A stretch of 64,000 nucleotides of DNA from Haloechinothrix aidingensis. GTDB taxonomy: Bacteria; Actinomycetota; Actinomycetes; Mycobacteriales; Pseudonocardiaceae. A program made the translations under genes and the position numbers. This document shows positions 36,215 to 44,693 of this stretch, piece by piece. The DNA is taken from NCBI RefSeq assembly GCF_013450155.1, contig NZ_JACCKD010000003.1, forward strand, positions 186,001-250,000. The letters are read 5' to 3'. The notes under the pieces are model-generated. The model saw only the letters and a list, made by a program, of their open reading frames with translations. It was not told the DNA's origin and did no database searches. Numbering within the stretch: position 1 is the first letter of the stretch; each line of letters opens with the position of its first letter.

Positions 36215-37234
36215 ATGGTGCAGTACGACGTCCCCGCCGATGCACGGCCGCGCGCGAGTGGGGGCGCGCAGCGTGCCGCACCCGAGCCACTCGGTCCCGA
36301 GTCGCTGACCTGGCGCTACTTCGGTGACTGGCGCGGCATCCTGCTCGCCCTGTGGGCGGGCTCGATGCAGAACATGCACCCGCAGCTCGGCGCGGGTGTC
36401 GAGGAGCACTCGCAGTTCTTCACCGAACGGTTCGCGCGGTTGTTCCGCTCGCTGTACCCGATCTACGGCGTGGTCTACGACGGCGAGCGGGCGGCGACCA
36501 CAGCGCGGGAGGTCCGCGGGTATCACACGGAGGTGAGCGGTGTCGATCGGCACGGCCAGGCGTACCACGCGCTCACCCCGGAGACGTACTACTGGGCACA
36601 CGCCACCTTCTTCATGGGCATGATCGTTTTCCAGGACCGGCTGGGGGAGGGGCTGTCCGAGGAGGCCAAGCGCGCGCTCTACGACGAGAGCGTGCGGTGG
36701 TACGGGTTGTACGGCATGAGCATGCGCCCCGTGCCTGCCGACTGGGAGGAGTTCCAGCGCTACTGGGAGCACATGTGCACGAGCGTGCTCGAGGTCAACA
36801 ACGCCACCCGCGACGTGCTGGACCTCAGCGAGCTGAGCAGGCCTCCCGCGTTGTGGTGGTTGCCCGAGCCGTTGTGGCGCGTGCTGCGCAGGCCGGTCGC
36901 GCGCGGGTTCACCTGGCTCACCGTGGGGCTGTACCACCCCGCGGTGCGTGCGCGGCTGGGGTACAGGTGGGGGCGCGGCGACGAGGCGGCTTTCCGGGTT
37001 GTCGGCGCGGTGACCAGCGCCTGCTGGAACCTGGTCCCGTTCGAGTGGCGTTACCACCCGCGCGCCAGGGCGGCGTGGCGACGGGCGCGGCGCGCACGGG
37101 CGGCTACCGGAACGGTCGAGACTCCTTATCGCAACCTGCCGCCCCGTGCCGAGCGGGACAGCCCGAAGCACTACTCCCCGCCGGTGGAGCCGGCCTCACG
37201 CGGGCTGTCGCGACTCACCCGACGCTTTCTGTAA
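36215..37234 (+). CDS. MpaB-family (DUF2236) oxygenase-like protein
   Basis: A 339-aa protein of the DUF2236/MpaB family, which includes the heme-dependent latex-clearing and mycophenolate-pathway oxygenases. Conserved stretches are WRYFGDWRGILLALWAGSMQ and MHPQLGAGVEEHS (N-terminal), TYYWAHATFFMGMI with a candidate axial His, and YWEHMCTSVLEVNNATRDVL. The ATG follows GGGATGAGG. It is divergent from the TetR regulator and 89 bases upstream of an LLM oxidoreductase in the same direction. An oxidative step on a lipid or terpenoid is plausible but not shown. Confidence 0.8.
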   Translation: MVQYDVPADARPRASGGAQRAAPEPLGPESLTWRYFGDWRGILLALWAGSMQNMHPQLGAGVEEHSQFFTERFARLFRSLYPIYGVVYDGERAATTAREVRGYHTEVSGVDRHGQAYHALTPETYYWAHATFFMGMIVFQDRLGEGLSEEAKRALYDESVRWYGLYGMSMRPVPADWEEFQRYWEHMCTSVLEVNNATRDVLDLSELSRPPALWWLPEPLWRVLRRPVARGFTWLTVGLYHPAVRARLGYRWGRGDEAAFRVVGAVTSACWNLVPFEWRYHPRARAAWRRARRARAATGTVETPYRNLPPRAERDSPKHYSPPVEPASRGLSRLTRRFL

Positions 37235-37243
37235 CATGTTTCA
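37230..37243. promoter_or_regulatory. TnnAACnnGTTnnA site 3
   Basis: TGTAACATGTTTCA matches the KstR-type 14-bp consensus at every specified base. It overlaps the MpaB-like stop codon and lies 81 bases before the LLM oxidoreductase start, a suitable position for an operator of that gene. Confidence 0.5.
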
Positions 37244-37323
37244 CGTTGTGTGCGGATGCGTCGTGGCCGGCTACAGGCGATGATGGCCCGTATCCGCCGG
37301 AGACGTCAGGTGAGCGAGGTGCG

Positions 37324-38349
37324 ATGAAACTCGGCTACCACATCGGGTACTGGTCCTCAGGTCCACCGCACGGGGCATTGGAGGCGATCCGGGAAGCCGA
37401 CAGGCTCGGCTTCGACTCGGTGTGGACAGCCGAGGCGTACGGCTCGGACGCGTTCACGCCGCTGGCATGGTGGGGGTCGTCGACCTCGACGGTGCGGCTC
37501 GGGACCAACATCGTGCAGATGTCGGCACGTACACCGACGGCGACGGCGATGAGCGCGTTGAGCCTGGACTACCTGTCCGGCGGCCGGTTCGTGCTGGGAC
37601 TGGGTGCCTCCGGCCCGCAGGTCGTGGAGGGCTGGTACGGCCAGCCGTACCCGCGCCCGCTGGCTCGCACGCGCGAGTACATCGACATCGTGCGGCAGGT
37701 GCTCGCCAGGGAGGCGCCGGTCACCTACGACGGTGAGTTCTTCCAGCTGCCGTACCAGGGTGGGGCGGGGCTCGGAAAACCCCTGAAGCCGACCGTGCAC
37801 CCGCTGCGTGCCGACCTGCCGATCTACCTGGCTGCCGAGGGGCCGAAGAACGTCGCGCTGTCCGCCGAGATCGCCGACGGGTGGCTGCCCATGTTCTTCT
37901 CGCCGCGCAGCAACAAGTTCTACCGCGATGCGCTCGCCGAGGGCTTCGCAAGGCCGGGTGCACGGCGCGGCTGGGAGGACTTCGAGGTCCCCGCCTCGGT
38001 TCCGCTGATCGTGGACGACGATGTGGAACGGTGCGCGGACCTCATCCGCCCCTCGCTCGCCCTCTACATCGGCGGTATGGGCGCCAAGCAGATGAACTTC
38101 CACCGCGACGTGTTCGCGCGCCTCGGGTACGAGGAAACCGCGACCAAGGTGCAGGAGCTGTACCTCGCAGGCCACAAGAACGACGCCGCGGCGGCGATCC
38201 CGACCAAGCTCGTCGAGGACATCGCGCTGATCGGCCCACCGGCGAAGATCCGCGACGAGCTGCAAGCCTGGCGCGAGACGGTGGTGACCAGCCTGCTGCT
38301 GCGCGGCGACGCCTCGCTCCTGCGCACGGCCGCCGAGATCGTGTCCTGA
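37324..38349 (+). CDS. LLM-class (F420-dependent type) oxidoreductase
   Basis: A TIM-barrel flavin/F420 oxidoreductase of 341 aa in the luciferase-like family. The N-terminus MKLGYHIGYWSSGPP and IREADRLGFDSVWTAEAYG are typical of the mycobacterial F420-dependent group. RLGTNIVQMSARTPTATAMS and GRFVLGLGASGPQVVEGWYG mark the cofactor-binding loops, and IYLAAEGPKNVALSAEIADG closes the barrel. The reaction may be oxidation or reduction of an alcohol/ketone or enoyl compound with F420; flavin dependence cannot be excluded. It follows the MpaB-like gene and may share its pathway. Confidence 0.88.
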   Translation: MKLGYHIGYWSSGPPHGALEAIREADRLGFDSVWTAEAYGSDAFTPLAWWGSSTSTVRLGTNIVQMSARTPTATAMSALSLDYLSGGRFVLGLGASGPQVVEGWYGQPYPRPLARTREYIDIVRQVLAREAPVTYDGEFFQLPYQGGAGLGKPLKPTVHPLRADLPIYLAAEGPKNVALSAEIADGWLPMFFSPRSNKFYRDALAEGFARPGARRGWEDFEVPASVPLIVDDDVERCADLIRPSLALYIGGMGAKQMNFHRDVFARLGYEETATKVQELYLAGHKNDAAAAIPTKLVEDIALIGPPAKIRDELQAWRETVVTSLLLRGDASLLRTAAEIVS

Positions 38350-38367
38350 CGGCGAGCCGGGGGCGAG

Positions 38368-38414
38368 CCCAAGGACTCCTTCGGTACACATGTGGTACCC
38401 GAGGAGTCCTTCGG
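38368..38414. repeat. 47-bp palindromic element, copy 3 (core A)
   Basis: Arms CCCAAGGACTCCTTCGG (38368-38384) and CCCGAGGAGTCCTTCGG (38398-38414) flank the centre TACACATGTGGTA. The outer stem continues as CCGGGGGCGAG/CTCGCCCCCGG, so the whole inverted repeat spans 38357-38425. It lies between two genes in the same direction, where it may end transcription of the LLM gene. Confidence 0.9.
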
Positions 38415-38445
38415 CTCGCCCCCGGCCCGGCTAGAGTGATCGACG

Positions 38446-39360
38446 ATGAGTCGCGCGGGTAATTCGGCAGGCCGGTTGATCCTGCTGTCGGTGTGGGCAG
38501 CGCTGTTCTGGGCCGTTCTGGCGATCGGGTGGGGCCTGGCCGTGCGGTCCCAGATGATCGTCTTCGACGGCCTCTACTCGCTGATCAGCGTGCTGCTGTC
38601 CCTGCTGTCGCTGCTGAGCTTCCGTATCATCCGCAAGGGGCAGAGCAAGCGCTTCCCGTTCGGCCGGGACGCGCTGGAGCCGCTGACGATCATCGTCAAG
38701 GCCATCGCCATCGGGACGCTATGCGTCTACGCGTTGAGCGTCGCGGTGATGGAGCTGCTCACCGGTGGTCGGGAGGTCAACACGGGCTGGGCGGTGGCCT
38801 ATGCGGCCGCCGCGACCGTGGGCTGTGGCGTTGTGGCCGCCTATCTCGGCCGGGAGCAGCGCGCGGTGCGTTCCGACCTGGTCCGCGCGGAGACCACACA
38901 GTGGCTGATGGACACGGTGCTGAGCGCGGGGGTGCTCGCGGGGTTCATCGCGGCCGCGGTGCTCGAGCGGACCGGCTACGAGCGGTTCGCGGCCTACGTC
39001 GATCCCACGATGGTCGCGCTCGTCTGCCTGCTGTTCCTCGCGATGCCGCTGCGGCTGCTGATGCACGGCTTCCGCGAGGTCCTCTTCATGGCCCCGCCGC
39101 GAGAGCTGGAGGAGCGCCTCCGGCGGTGCGTCTGGCAGGTCCAGCAGCGGCACGGCTTCGACGACACCTACCTGCGCAGCACGAAGGTTGGTGGCCAGCT
39201 GGTGGTCGAGGTGGACTACATCGTCGGCGAGCACACCCCGGACCGCAGTGTCGAGGTGCTCGACGCGATCCGGCGGGAGATCACCGACGGGCTCAGCGAC
39301 CTGGACTACGAGCTGTGGCTCACGGTGTCGTTCACGGCCGATCGTGCCTGGGCCGAGTGA
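38446..39360 (+). CDS. Cation diffusion facilitator family transporter, atypical metal site
   Basis: A 304-aa inner-membrane protein with about six transmembrane helices and a cytosolic C-terminal domain (from about residue 215, VQQRHGFDDTYLRSTKV). CDF proteins export Zn, Cd, Co, Mn or Fe by metal/proton antiport. The conserved KRFPFGRDALEPL loop after helix 2 identifies the family. In helix 2 the usual (D/H)xxxD is D41-x3-S45 (FDGLYSLIS), and in helix 5 the usual HxxxD is Q152-x3-D156 (TQWLMD). Two of four canonical ligands are therefore replaced, so specificity or activity may differ. Confidence 0.82.
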   Translation: MSRAGNSAGRLILLSVWAALFWAVLAIGWGLAVRSQMIVFDGLYSLISVLLSLLSLLSFRIIRKGQSKRFPFGRDALEPLTIIVKAIAIGTLCVYALSVAVMELLTGGREVNTGWAVAYAAAATVGCGVVAAYLGREQRAVRSDLVRAETTQWLMDTVLSAGVLAGFIAAAVLERTGYERFAAYVDPTMVALVCLLFLAMPLRLLMHGFREVLFMAPPRELEERLRRCVWQVQQRHGFDDTYLRSTKVGGQLVVEVDYIVGEHTPDRSVEVLDAIRREITDGLSDLDYELWLTVSFTADRAWAE

Positions 39361-39387
39361 CCGCCCGCGCGAGCGAGACCGGGACGA

Positions 39388-40197
39388 TCACCGTGCGGTG
39401 TGGCCGACGGCGACGAGTGAGCTGGCATCGAGCTCGCTCATCGCGGTGCTGTGCATCCCGCCCTCGAAGTGGCGACGGGCCTCGGACAGCTCGGCCGGCG
39501 AGAGCTGATCGAGCAGTCCGCGCAGGGCCGCGCCGAGCAGCAAGGTCCACGCGTCGTCCGGGTGCAGCGGCTGCCGGTAGGTCGCCGTCTCGACGGTGAT
39601 CCGCTCGAGACCGAGCGATCCCAGCCAGTCCCGGACCTTGCCGGCGGTGTTCACCCGCTCGCTCGAGTTCGGCCGGTCGAACGACTCGGTGAGGTCCGGT
39701 CGCACCTCGCCGACCGCGTCCCTGGCGAGCGGGACGATCCGCTCCATACCGCCTTCCAGCCACGTGGTCACCGCGAGCCGTCCACCGGGCCGCAGCAGGG
39801 ATGTCAGGTGCCGGGCACCGGCATCCATATCCGGGAAGAAGAACACCCCGTAGCAGCATTGGACCAGGTCGTAGGGTTGGGGCGGCTGCCATGTGGTCAC
39901 GTCGCCGTTGATGAAGCGCAGGTTCGCCAGCTTCCGCCACTCGGCTTCTCGCCGCCCCTGGACCAGCAGGTTCTCCGCGAGGTCGAGCGCGTCCACCGAA
40001 CCGTCCGCCCCTACGGCACGGGCAGCCGGGAGCGCCGAGGCGCCCGAGCCGCAGCATGCGTCGAGGACCCGCTCACCCGGCTGCGGGCGCGACACGGCGG
40101 CCGTGATCTCGCCGAGTGGTCGCCACAGTCGCGGCGACCACTCGGCGAACTCGGCGTGAGCCGCATGGAAGATCTCACCGGCTTCGGGCATGGTCAT
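39388..40197 (-). CDS. SAM-dependent methyltransferase
   Basis: A class I (UbiE-like) methyltransferase of 269 aa. The SAM motif I is VLDACCGSGASALPAA (about residue 44), the acidic residue of motif II is in DALDLAENLL, and motif III YDLVQCCYGVFFFPDM is followed by LLRPGGRLAVTTW. The substrate is not predictable. It is convergent with the CDF gene (27 bases apart) and divergent from cysG, with a 409-bp intergenic region carrying a palindromic element. Confidence 0.85.
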   Translation of the reverse strand: MTMPEAGEIFHAAHAEFAEWSPRLWRPLGEITAAVSRPQPGERVLDACCGSGASALPAARAVGADGSVDALDLAENLLVQGRREAEWRKLANLRFINGDVTTWQPPQPYDLVQCCYGVFFFPDMDAGARHLTSLLRPGGRLAVTTWLEGGMERIVPLARDAVGEVRPDLTESFDRPNSSERVNTAGKVRDWLGSLGLERITVETATYRQPLHPDDAWTLLLGAALRGLLDQLSPAELSEARRHFEGGMHSTAMSELDASSLVAVGHTAR

Positions 40198-40397
40198 CGG
40201 CCAATCGCGTGAAGGTACCTGACGAGCCTACGTGGCACGAGCTTACGCTCACCGTCCACTGTGCTGGGAACCGGTTCGGGGGAACTCGCCTTCCGGCTCG
40301 CGCACCGGGTGCGGGTGGTGGAGCAGGACTTCGCGCGCTCGGGAACCGCCCGGGGTGAGCAAGTCGATCCGGTGAGAAAGGCGACAGCGTGTGGGAG

Positions 40398-40444
40398 CCG
40401 AATGTGACATTTGGTTCTTCTATGGAACGCAATGTCACATTCGG
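40398..40444. repeat. 47-bp palindromic element, copy 4 (core C)
   Basis: Arms CCGAATGTGACATTTGG (40398-40414) and CGCAATGTCACATTCGG (40428-40444) flank the centre TTCTTCTATGGAA. The surrounding inverted repeat is perfect over 23 bp per arm (40389-40411 and 40431-40453). It lies in the 409-bp region between divergent genes, so it is not at the 3' end of any gene. Apart from a short direct repeat of CGGCCACGGACGA near 40480-40503, nothing else is seen in that region. Confidence 0.92.
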
Positions 40445-40606
40445 CTCCCACACCGATGCGGGGATCCCGGCGAGCGCGGCCACGGACGACGGCCACGGAC
40501 GACGGCGGCTCGTCCGAGGTGCCCGCCTTGGCGGAGGGCCGGGTCGGCGGCCCGTCCGAACACCCTGGCGGCGCGGTGTACTGGGTCACCCTGCATGCTT
40601 ATACGC

Positions 40607-41845
40607 ATGGCAGAGCAGCACTACCTGGTTGGCCTGGACCTGGCCGGACGTCGCGTGGTCGTGGTGGGTGGCGGCACGGTCGCGCAGCGACGCCTTCCCC
40701 GCTTGATCGGTGCCGGCGCCCACGTGGAACTGATCTCACCCCACACGACTCCCGCCGTGAGCGCGCTGGCCGACGAGGGCGAGCTCGTCTGGCATCGCCG
40801 CGCCTATACACCCGGCGACCTCGATGATGCCTGGTACGCGCTGGCGTGCACGGACGATCCCGATGTGAACGCCGCGGTGTGTGCCGATGCCGAGCGGGCA
40901 CGGGTGTTCTGTGTCCGCGCCGACGCGGGGGAGGAGGGGAGTGCTGTCACCCCAGCGAGCGGGGTGCACGGTGGTGTACTTCTCGGGGTGCTCTCCGGCG
41001 GTGACCCGCTGCGCTCGGCAGCGGTACGCGACGGTCTGGTCGAGGCGCTGCGCGAGGGCAGGGTCGCGGACGGGGCCACGCCCTCGGGCGCGGGTGGACA
41101 CGGTTCGGTCACGCTGGTCGGTGGCGGGCCGGGGGACCCGGAGCTGATCACGGTGGCTGGCCGCAAGCTGCTCGCACGAGCGGACGTGGTCGTCGCCGAC
41201 CGGCTCGCCCCGCGCGAGCTGCTCGACGAGCTGCCCGCGCACGTCGAGGTGGTGGACGCCGCCAAGATCCCCTATGGCCGCGCGGCGAGCCAGGAGGTGA
41301 TCAACTCCACGCTGGTCGAGCGCGCCAAGGAGGGCAAGTCGGTCGTGCGGCTCAAAGGCGGCGACCCGTACGTCTTCGGGCGCGGGTTCGAGGAGGCGCT
41401 CGCGTGTGCCGAGGCCGGTGTCCCCGTGTCGGTGGTTCCCGGCATCACCAGCGCATTCTCGGCACCCGCGCTCGGCGACGTGCCCGTGACCCACCGCGGC
41501 GTCGCGCACGAGGTCGTGGTCGTCTCCGGTCACGTACCGCCGGGAGACGAACAGTCGCTCACCGACTGGGACGCGCTCGCCAAGCTACGCGGCACGATCG
41601 TGCTGATGATGGGCGTGGAACGCATCAGGCAGTTCGCCGACACCCTGCGCGGCGGTGGTCGTCCGGGCGATACCCCGGTCGCGGTCATCCAGGAGGGCAG
41701 CACGCGCCGGGAACGGGTGCTGCACAGCACACTCGAGACCGTCGCCGACGACGTCGCCGCGGAAGGCATACGCCCGCCTGCCGTGATCGTGATCGGTCCC
41801 GTCGCCGGTCTCTACGCGGGGATGCGGGAGCCCGCGGCCGAGTAG
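40607..41845 (+). CDS. cysG: Siroheme synthase-type CysG (precorrin-2 dehydrogenase + uroporphyrinogen-III C-methyltransferase)
   Basis: A bifunctional enzyme of 412 aa. The N-terminal NAD domain (to about residue 150) begins YLVGLDLAGRRVVVVGGGTV and would oxidise precorrin-2 and possibly insert iron. The C-terminal methyltransferase (from about residue 165) has VGGGPGDPELITVAGRKLL, ADVVVADRLAPRELL, VVRLKGGDPYVFGRGFEEAL and PVTHRGVAH, all SUMT signatures. It makes precorrin-2/sirohydrochlorin for siroheme (sulfite and nitrite reductases) and cobalamin. The ATG at 40607 was preferred over one at 40595. Its last 34 bases overlap the convergent hydrolase gene. Confidence 0.93.
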   Translation: MAEQHYLVGLDLAGRRVVVVGGGTVAQRRLPRLIGAGAHVELISPHTTPAVSALADEGELVWHRRAYTPGDLDDAWYALACTDDPDVNAAVCADAERARVFCVRADAGEEGSAVTPASGVHGGVLLGVLSGGDPLRSAAVRDGLVEALREGRVADGATPSGAGGHGSVTLVGGGPGDPELITVAGRKLLARADVVVADRLAPRELLDELPAHVEVVDAAKIPYGRAASQEVINSTLVERAKEGKSVVRLKGGDPYVFGRGFEEALACAEAGVPVSVVPGITSAFSAPALGDVPVTHRGVAHEVVVVSGHVPPGDEQSLTDWDALAKLRGTIVLMMGVERIRQFADTLRGGGRPGDTPVAVIQEGSTRRERVLHSTLETVADDVAAEGIRPPAVIVIGPVAGLYAGMREPAAE

Positions 41846-42711
41846 CGGTCGGTGAGGAAGTCCCCGATCGCCTCGGTCAGCCGGGCGGGGTCGAAGCGGA
41901 GCTCCACGGGGCTGCGCGCCCGAACGAACTCGGCCTCCGGCATGTCGTTGGCGAGCGTGTCGGCGTCGCCGAACGGGTGTACCGGGTCGTTGGAGTGCCC
42001 GATGACCAGTGTCGGGGTGGCGATCTCCTGGCGCAGCGAGCGTGGCGGAGCGATCCTTCCGAACAGGATCCCGTGCAGCACGGCAGCCATGGGTGCCGGC
42101 TCCTGCCGCAGGGTGTCGGCGAGCACGGCGACCCATTGGTTGCGCTGCGGGATCAACCTCGTCAGCGTGGCGACACCGTTGATCACGGGTGGCGTGAACC
42201 GGGCGGCGAACAGCAGGGGTGGGAAGGCGAGCAAGCCTGCGAACACGGCGTTATCCAGCACGGGCATCTCCACGAGCAGGCCGTGCAGGCGGTTCGGGGC
42301 GCGCACGGCGACCTCCAGAGCGACGTTCGCGCCGAGGGACGTGCCACCGACAACGGCCTTGTCCTCGCCGAGGTGGTCCAGCAAGGCCAGTACCTGGCTG
42401 GCGCACGCGGTCACCGAGTAGCGCCACGACTCCGGCGGGCGGTCGGACTCACCGTGCCCGAGAAGGTCGAGCGTGACGACCCGGAAACCCCGGTCCGCGA
42501 GGCTGCGGGCGAGCGGCTGGTGCATCCGGCGGGTCATCAGCAGACCGTGCGTCAGCACGACGAGGGCGTCACCGTCGCCGTACTCCGTGTAGGCCAGCCG
42601 GAACCCGTCGTGGTGGAACGAGCCTGCCAGCTCGAAACGAGGCCCGGGACGGTGCGGGCGGGCGGCGCCCGGCGACGGTTCCGGGGTGAGTTCGTCCACC
42701 GGTAGATTCAT
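41812..42711 (-). CDS. Alpha/beta hydrolase
   Basis: A 299-aa alpha/beta-hydrolase-fold protein. The oxyanion segment is VVLTHGLLMTRRMHQPLA (HG motif), DLLGHGESDRP follows, and the nucleophile elbow is VVGGTSLGANVALEVA (GTSLG). The acid/His region lies near VIGHSNDPVHPFGDA, with the catalytic His probably the HP of that segment. No signal peptide is present; the first 30 residues are Pro-rich. It could be an esterase, epoxide hydrolase or C-C hydrolase; the substrate is unknown. It overlaps the 3' end of cysG on the opposite strand. Confidence 0.85.
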   Translation of the reverse strand: MNLPVDELTPEPSPGAARPHRPGPRFELAGSFHHDGFRLAYTEYGDGDALVVLTHGLLMTRRMHQPLARSLADRGFRVVTLDLLGHGESDRPPESWRYSVTACASQVLALLDHLGEDKAVVGGTSLGANVALEVAVRAPNRLHGLLVEMPVLDNAVFAGLLAFPPLLFAARFTPPVINGVATLTRLIPQRNQWVAVLADTLRQEPAPMAAVLHGILFGRIAPPRSLRQEIATPTLVIGHSNDPVHPFGDADTLANDMPEAEFVRARSPVELRFDPARLTEAIGDFLTDRYSAAGSRIPA

Positions 42712-43041
42712 GATCGCGGCTCCACTCGACTAGCGGGACGGGTCAGGCACGGGGCAGCCTGCGGGAGCCACCGGGTCGCTCCCGGGCCGGGCCGTGCGCG
42801 AACCCGCGCTCGAACACGATGGTGGTAGCGGTCCTCCCGCATGGTACGGGTTTTCCGGGCGCCTCGTTCATATCTCGGGCGGCTCCCCGCACGCACGTCG
42901 CCGAGCATCGCCTGGCATCCGTGGTCGGCGGCCGCGAACCTCATGCGGGAGGCCCCGTCCACCGACCTGTGAACAGCACTCCGGGGCATGCACGTGTTGA
43001 CGATTGGTCAGGGCCGTGCCCGATGCGCGAGGATGGTCCGC
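42712..43041. other. Divergent intergenic region (hydrolase / crotonase)
   Basis: These 330 bases contain no supported coding frame. A possible -35 TTGACG occurs at about 42996 near the crotonase start, but no good -10 follows. No hairpins or repeats of note were seen. Confidence 0.4.
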
Positions 43042-43875
43042 ATGATCGACAATCTGGACGAGCTCGCGTCTCTGCGGGTGGAGCGTACGGGACATGTGGC
43101 CGAGGTCACCCTGCTGGGGCCCGGTAAGGGCAACGCGATGGGGCCGGACTTCTGGAACGAGCTGCCGCGGGTCTTCCGCGCCGCGGACGCCGATCCCGAG
43201 GTCAGGGCGATCGTGCTGACCGGAAGCGGCGAGCACTTCTCCTACGGCCTCGACCTGCAGGCGATGTTGCCGCAATGGTCCGAGTACCTCGGTGGCGATG
43301 CGCTGGCGGGTCCGCGTACGGCCTTCCTCGACGAGATCAGGCGGCTGCAGGAGGCTGTCAACTCGATCGCGCGAACCCGCAAGCCGGTCGTGGCTGCGGT
43401 GACCGGGTGGTGTATCGGGGGCGGCATCGACGTGATCACCGCGGCCGACATCCGTCTCGCCAGTGCCGAAGCGAAGTTCAGCGTGCGCGAGGTCAAGGTG
43501 GCCATCGTGGCGGATCTGGGCACCCTGCAGCGATTGGGCACGATCGTGGGAGAGGGTCACGCCCGCGAGCTCGCCTTCACCGGACGTGACATCGATGCGG
43601 CGCGAGCCGAGCGGATCGGGCTGGTCAACGACGTCTATCCGGACCGGGAGTCGATGTACACCGCGGCACGGGAACTGGCCGCCGAGATCGCGGCCAACCC
43701 GCCGCTGGTCGTGCAGGGAACCAAGGAGGTGCTCGGGGTCAACACGCAGGCTCAGGTCGAGGCGGGCCAGCGCTACGTGTCGACATGGAACGCGGCGTTC
43801 CTGCCGAGCAAGGATCTCAGCGAGGCCGTGCAGGCCTTCATGGAACGGCGTGCCCCCGAGTTCACCGGCGAGTGA
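43042..43875 (+). CDS. Enoyl-CoA hydratase/isomerase (crotonase) family protein
   Basis: A 277-aa crotonase-fold protein. The oxyanion-hole segments are SGEHFSYGLDLQAM (about residue 66) and AVTGWCIGGGIDVITAADIR (about residue 117). A Glu/Asp pair follows at VREVKVAIVADLGTLQRL, where the Asp in VADLG suggests a delta(3,5)-delta(2,4)-dienoyl-CoA isomerase-like site. The reaction on an acyl-CoA (hydration or double-bond shift) in fatty acid or related catabolism is therefore likely. ATGs at 43033 and 43042 are both possible starts. Confidence 0.88.
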   Translation: MIDNLDELASLRVERTGHVAEVTLLGPGKGNAMGPDFWNELPRVFRAADADPEVRAIVLTGSGEHFSYGLDLQAMLPQWSEYLGGDALAGPRTAFLDEIRRLQEAVNSIARTRKPVVAAVTGWCIGGGIDVITAADIRLASAEAKFSVREVKVAIVADLGTLQRLGTIVGEGHARELAFTGRDIDAARAERIGLVNDVYPDRESMYTAARELAAEIAANPPLVVQGTKEVLGVNTQAQVEAGQRYVSTWNAAFLPSKDLSEAVQAFMERRAPEFTGE

Positions 43876-44022
43876 TGTGTACGACGGGGCCGAGGCGCAT
43901 CGTGGGAGGTCAGAGATGATGGGGGATGAGCCGCCCTGTACGAGCGGGCGGGCACGAGTAAGCGGGCGAAGTCACACCGGTGGCTATTCTCCCGCGTCGG
44001 TGGGCGATCGTATTGTGATCAG

Positions 44023-44640
44023 GTGAGCACGCCTTTCAATTCGGGTCGGCAGGAGTTGACCCTGGTCCGGCAGATGTTCACCGTCCCCAATGCGTTGTCG
44101 GTCGTGCGCCTGGCGTTGGTGCCGGTGTTCCTGTGGTTGCTGCTCGGCCCACGCTACGACGAGCTCGCGATCGTGGTGCTGGTCTTCGCGGGGTTCAGCG
44201 ACTGGCTGGACGGCAAGCTCGCCCGATGGCTCAACCAGATGAGCAGGCTCGGCGAGTTTCTCGATCCGGCCGCCGACCGCCTGTACATCCTGACGACGCT
44301 GTTCGCCTTCCTGTACCGCGACATCCTTCCCTGGTGGGTCATCGTGGTCCTGGTCAGCCGTGAGGTCCTGCTCGCGAGCTCGTTGTTGATCATCCGGAGC
44401 CGTGGTTTCCGGCTGCCGGAGGTGAGCTACATTGGCAAAGGCGCGACCTTCGTGCTGATGTACGCCTTCCCGCTGCTCTTGCTCATCCAGGGGGAATCGG
44501 CGATCGCCGAGCTCGCCCGCCCGGTGGCCTATGCGCTCATGATCTGGGGCGGAGTGCTCTACGTCTGGTCCGGTGTGTTGTACGTGCTCCAGACGTTCCG
44601 CGCGGTGCAAGGGAGTCGCCGTGCGGCGCGATCGGCGTAG
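44023..44640 (+). CDS. CDP-alcohol phosphatidyltransferase (PgsA-like)
   Basis: A membrane phospholipid synthase of 205 aa with about five to six transmembrane helices. The complete catalytic motif D-x2-DG-x2-AR-x8-G-x3-D-x3-D is present as DWLDGKLAR...GEFLDPAADR (about residues 59-85). It would join a CDP-diacylglycerol to an alcohol such as glycerol-3-phosphate; the specific alcohol is uncertain. M. tuberculosis Rv1822 (pgsA2) sits in the same place upstream of gcvH. The start is a GTG. Confidence 0.88.
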   Translation: MSTPFNSGRQELTLVRQMFTVPNALSVVRLALVPVFLWLLLGPRYDELAIVVLVFAGFSDWLDGKLARWLNQMSRLGEFLDPAADRLYILTTLFAFLYRDILPWWVIVVLVSREVLLASSLLIIRSRGFRLPEVSYIGKGATFVLMYAFPLLLLIQGESAIAELARPVAYALMIWGGVLYVWSGVLYVLQTFRAVQGSRRAARSA

Positions 44641-44693
44641 GTGGGAAACTAGCGCCGCTGCACAGGCCGAACGAGGAGAAAGGGGAACGTGAC

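Noticed and set aside
40198-40606. Cobalamin riboswitch before cysG
   Set aside because: No B12-box-like sequence or matching core was found; the only structure is the 47-bp palindromic element.
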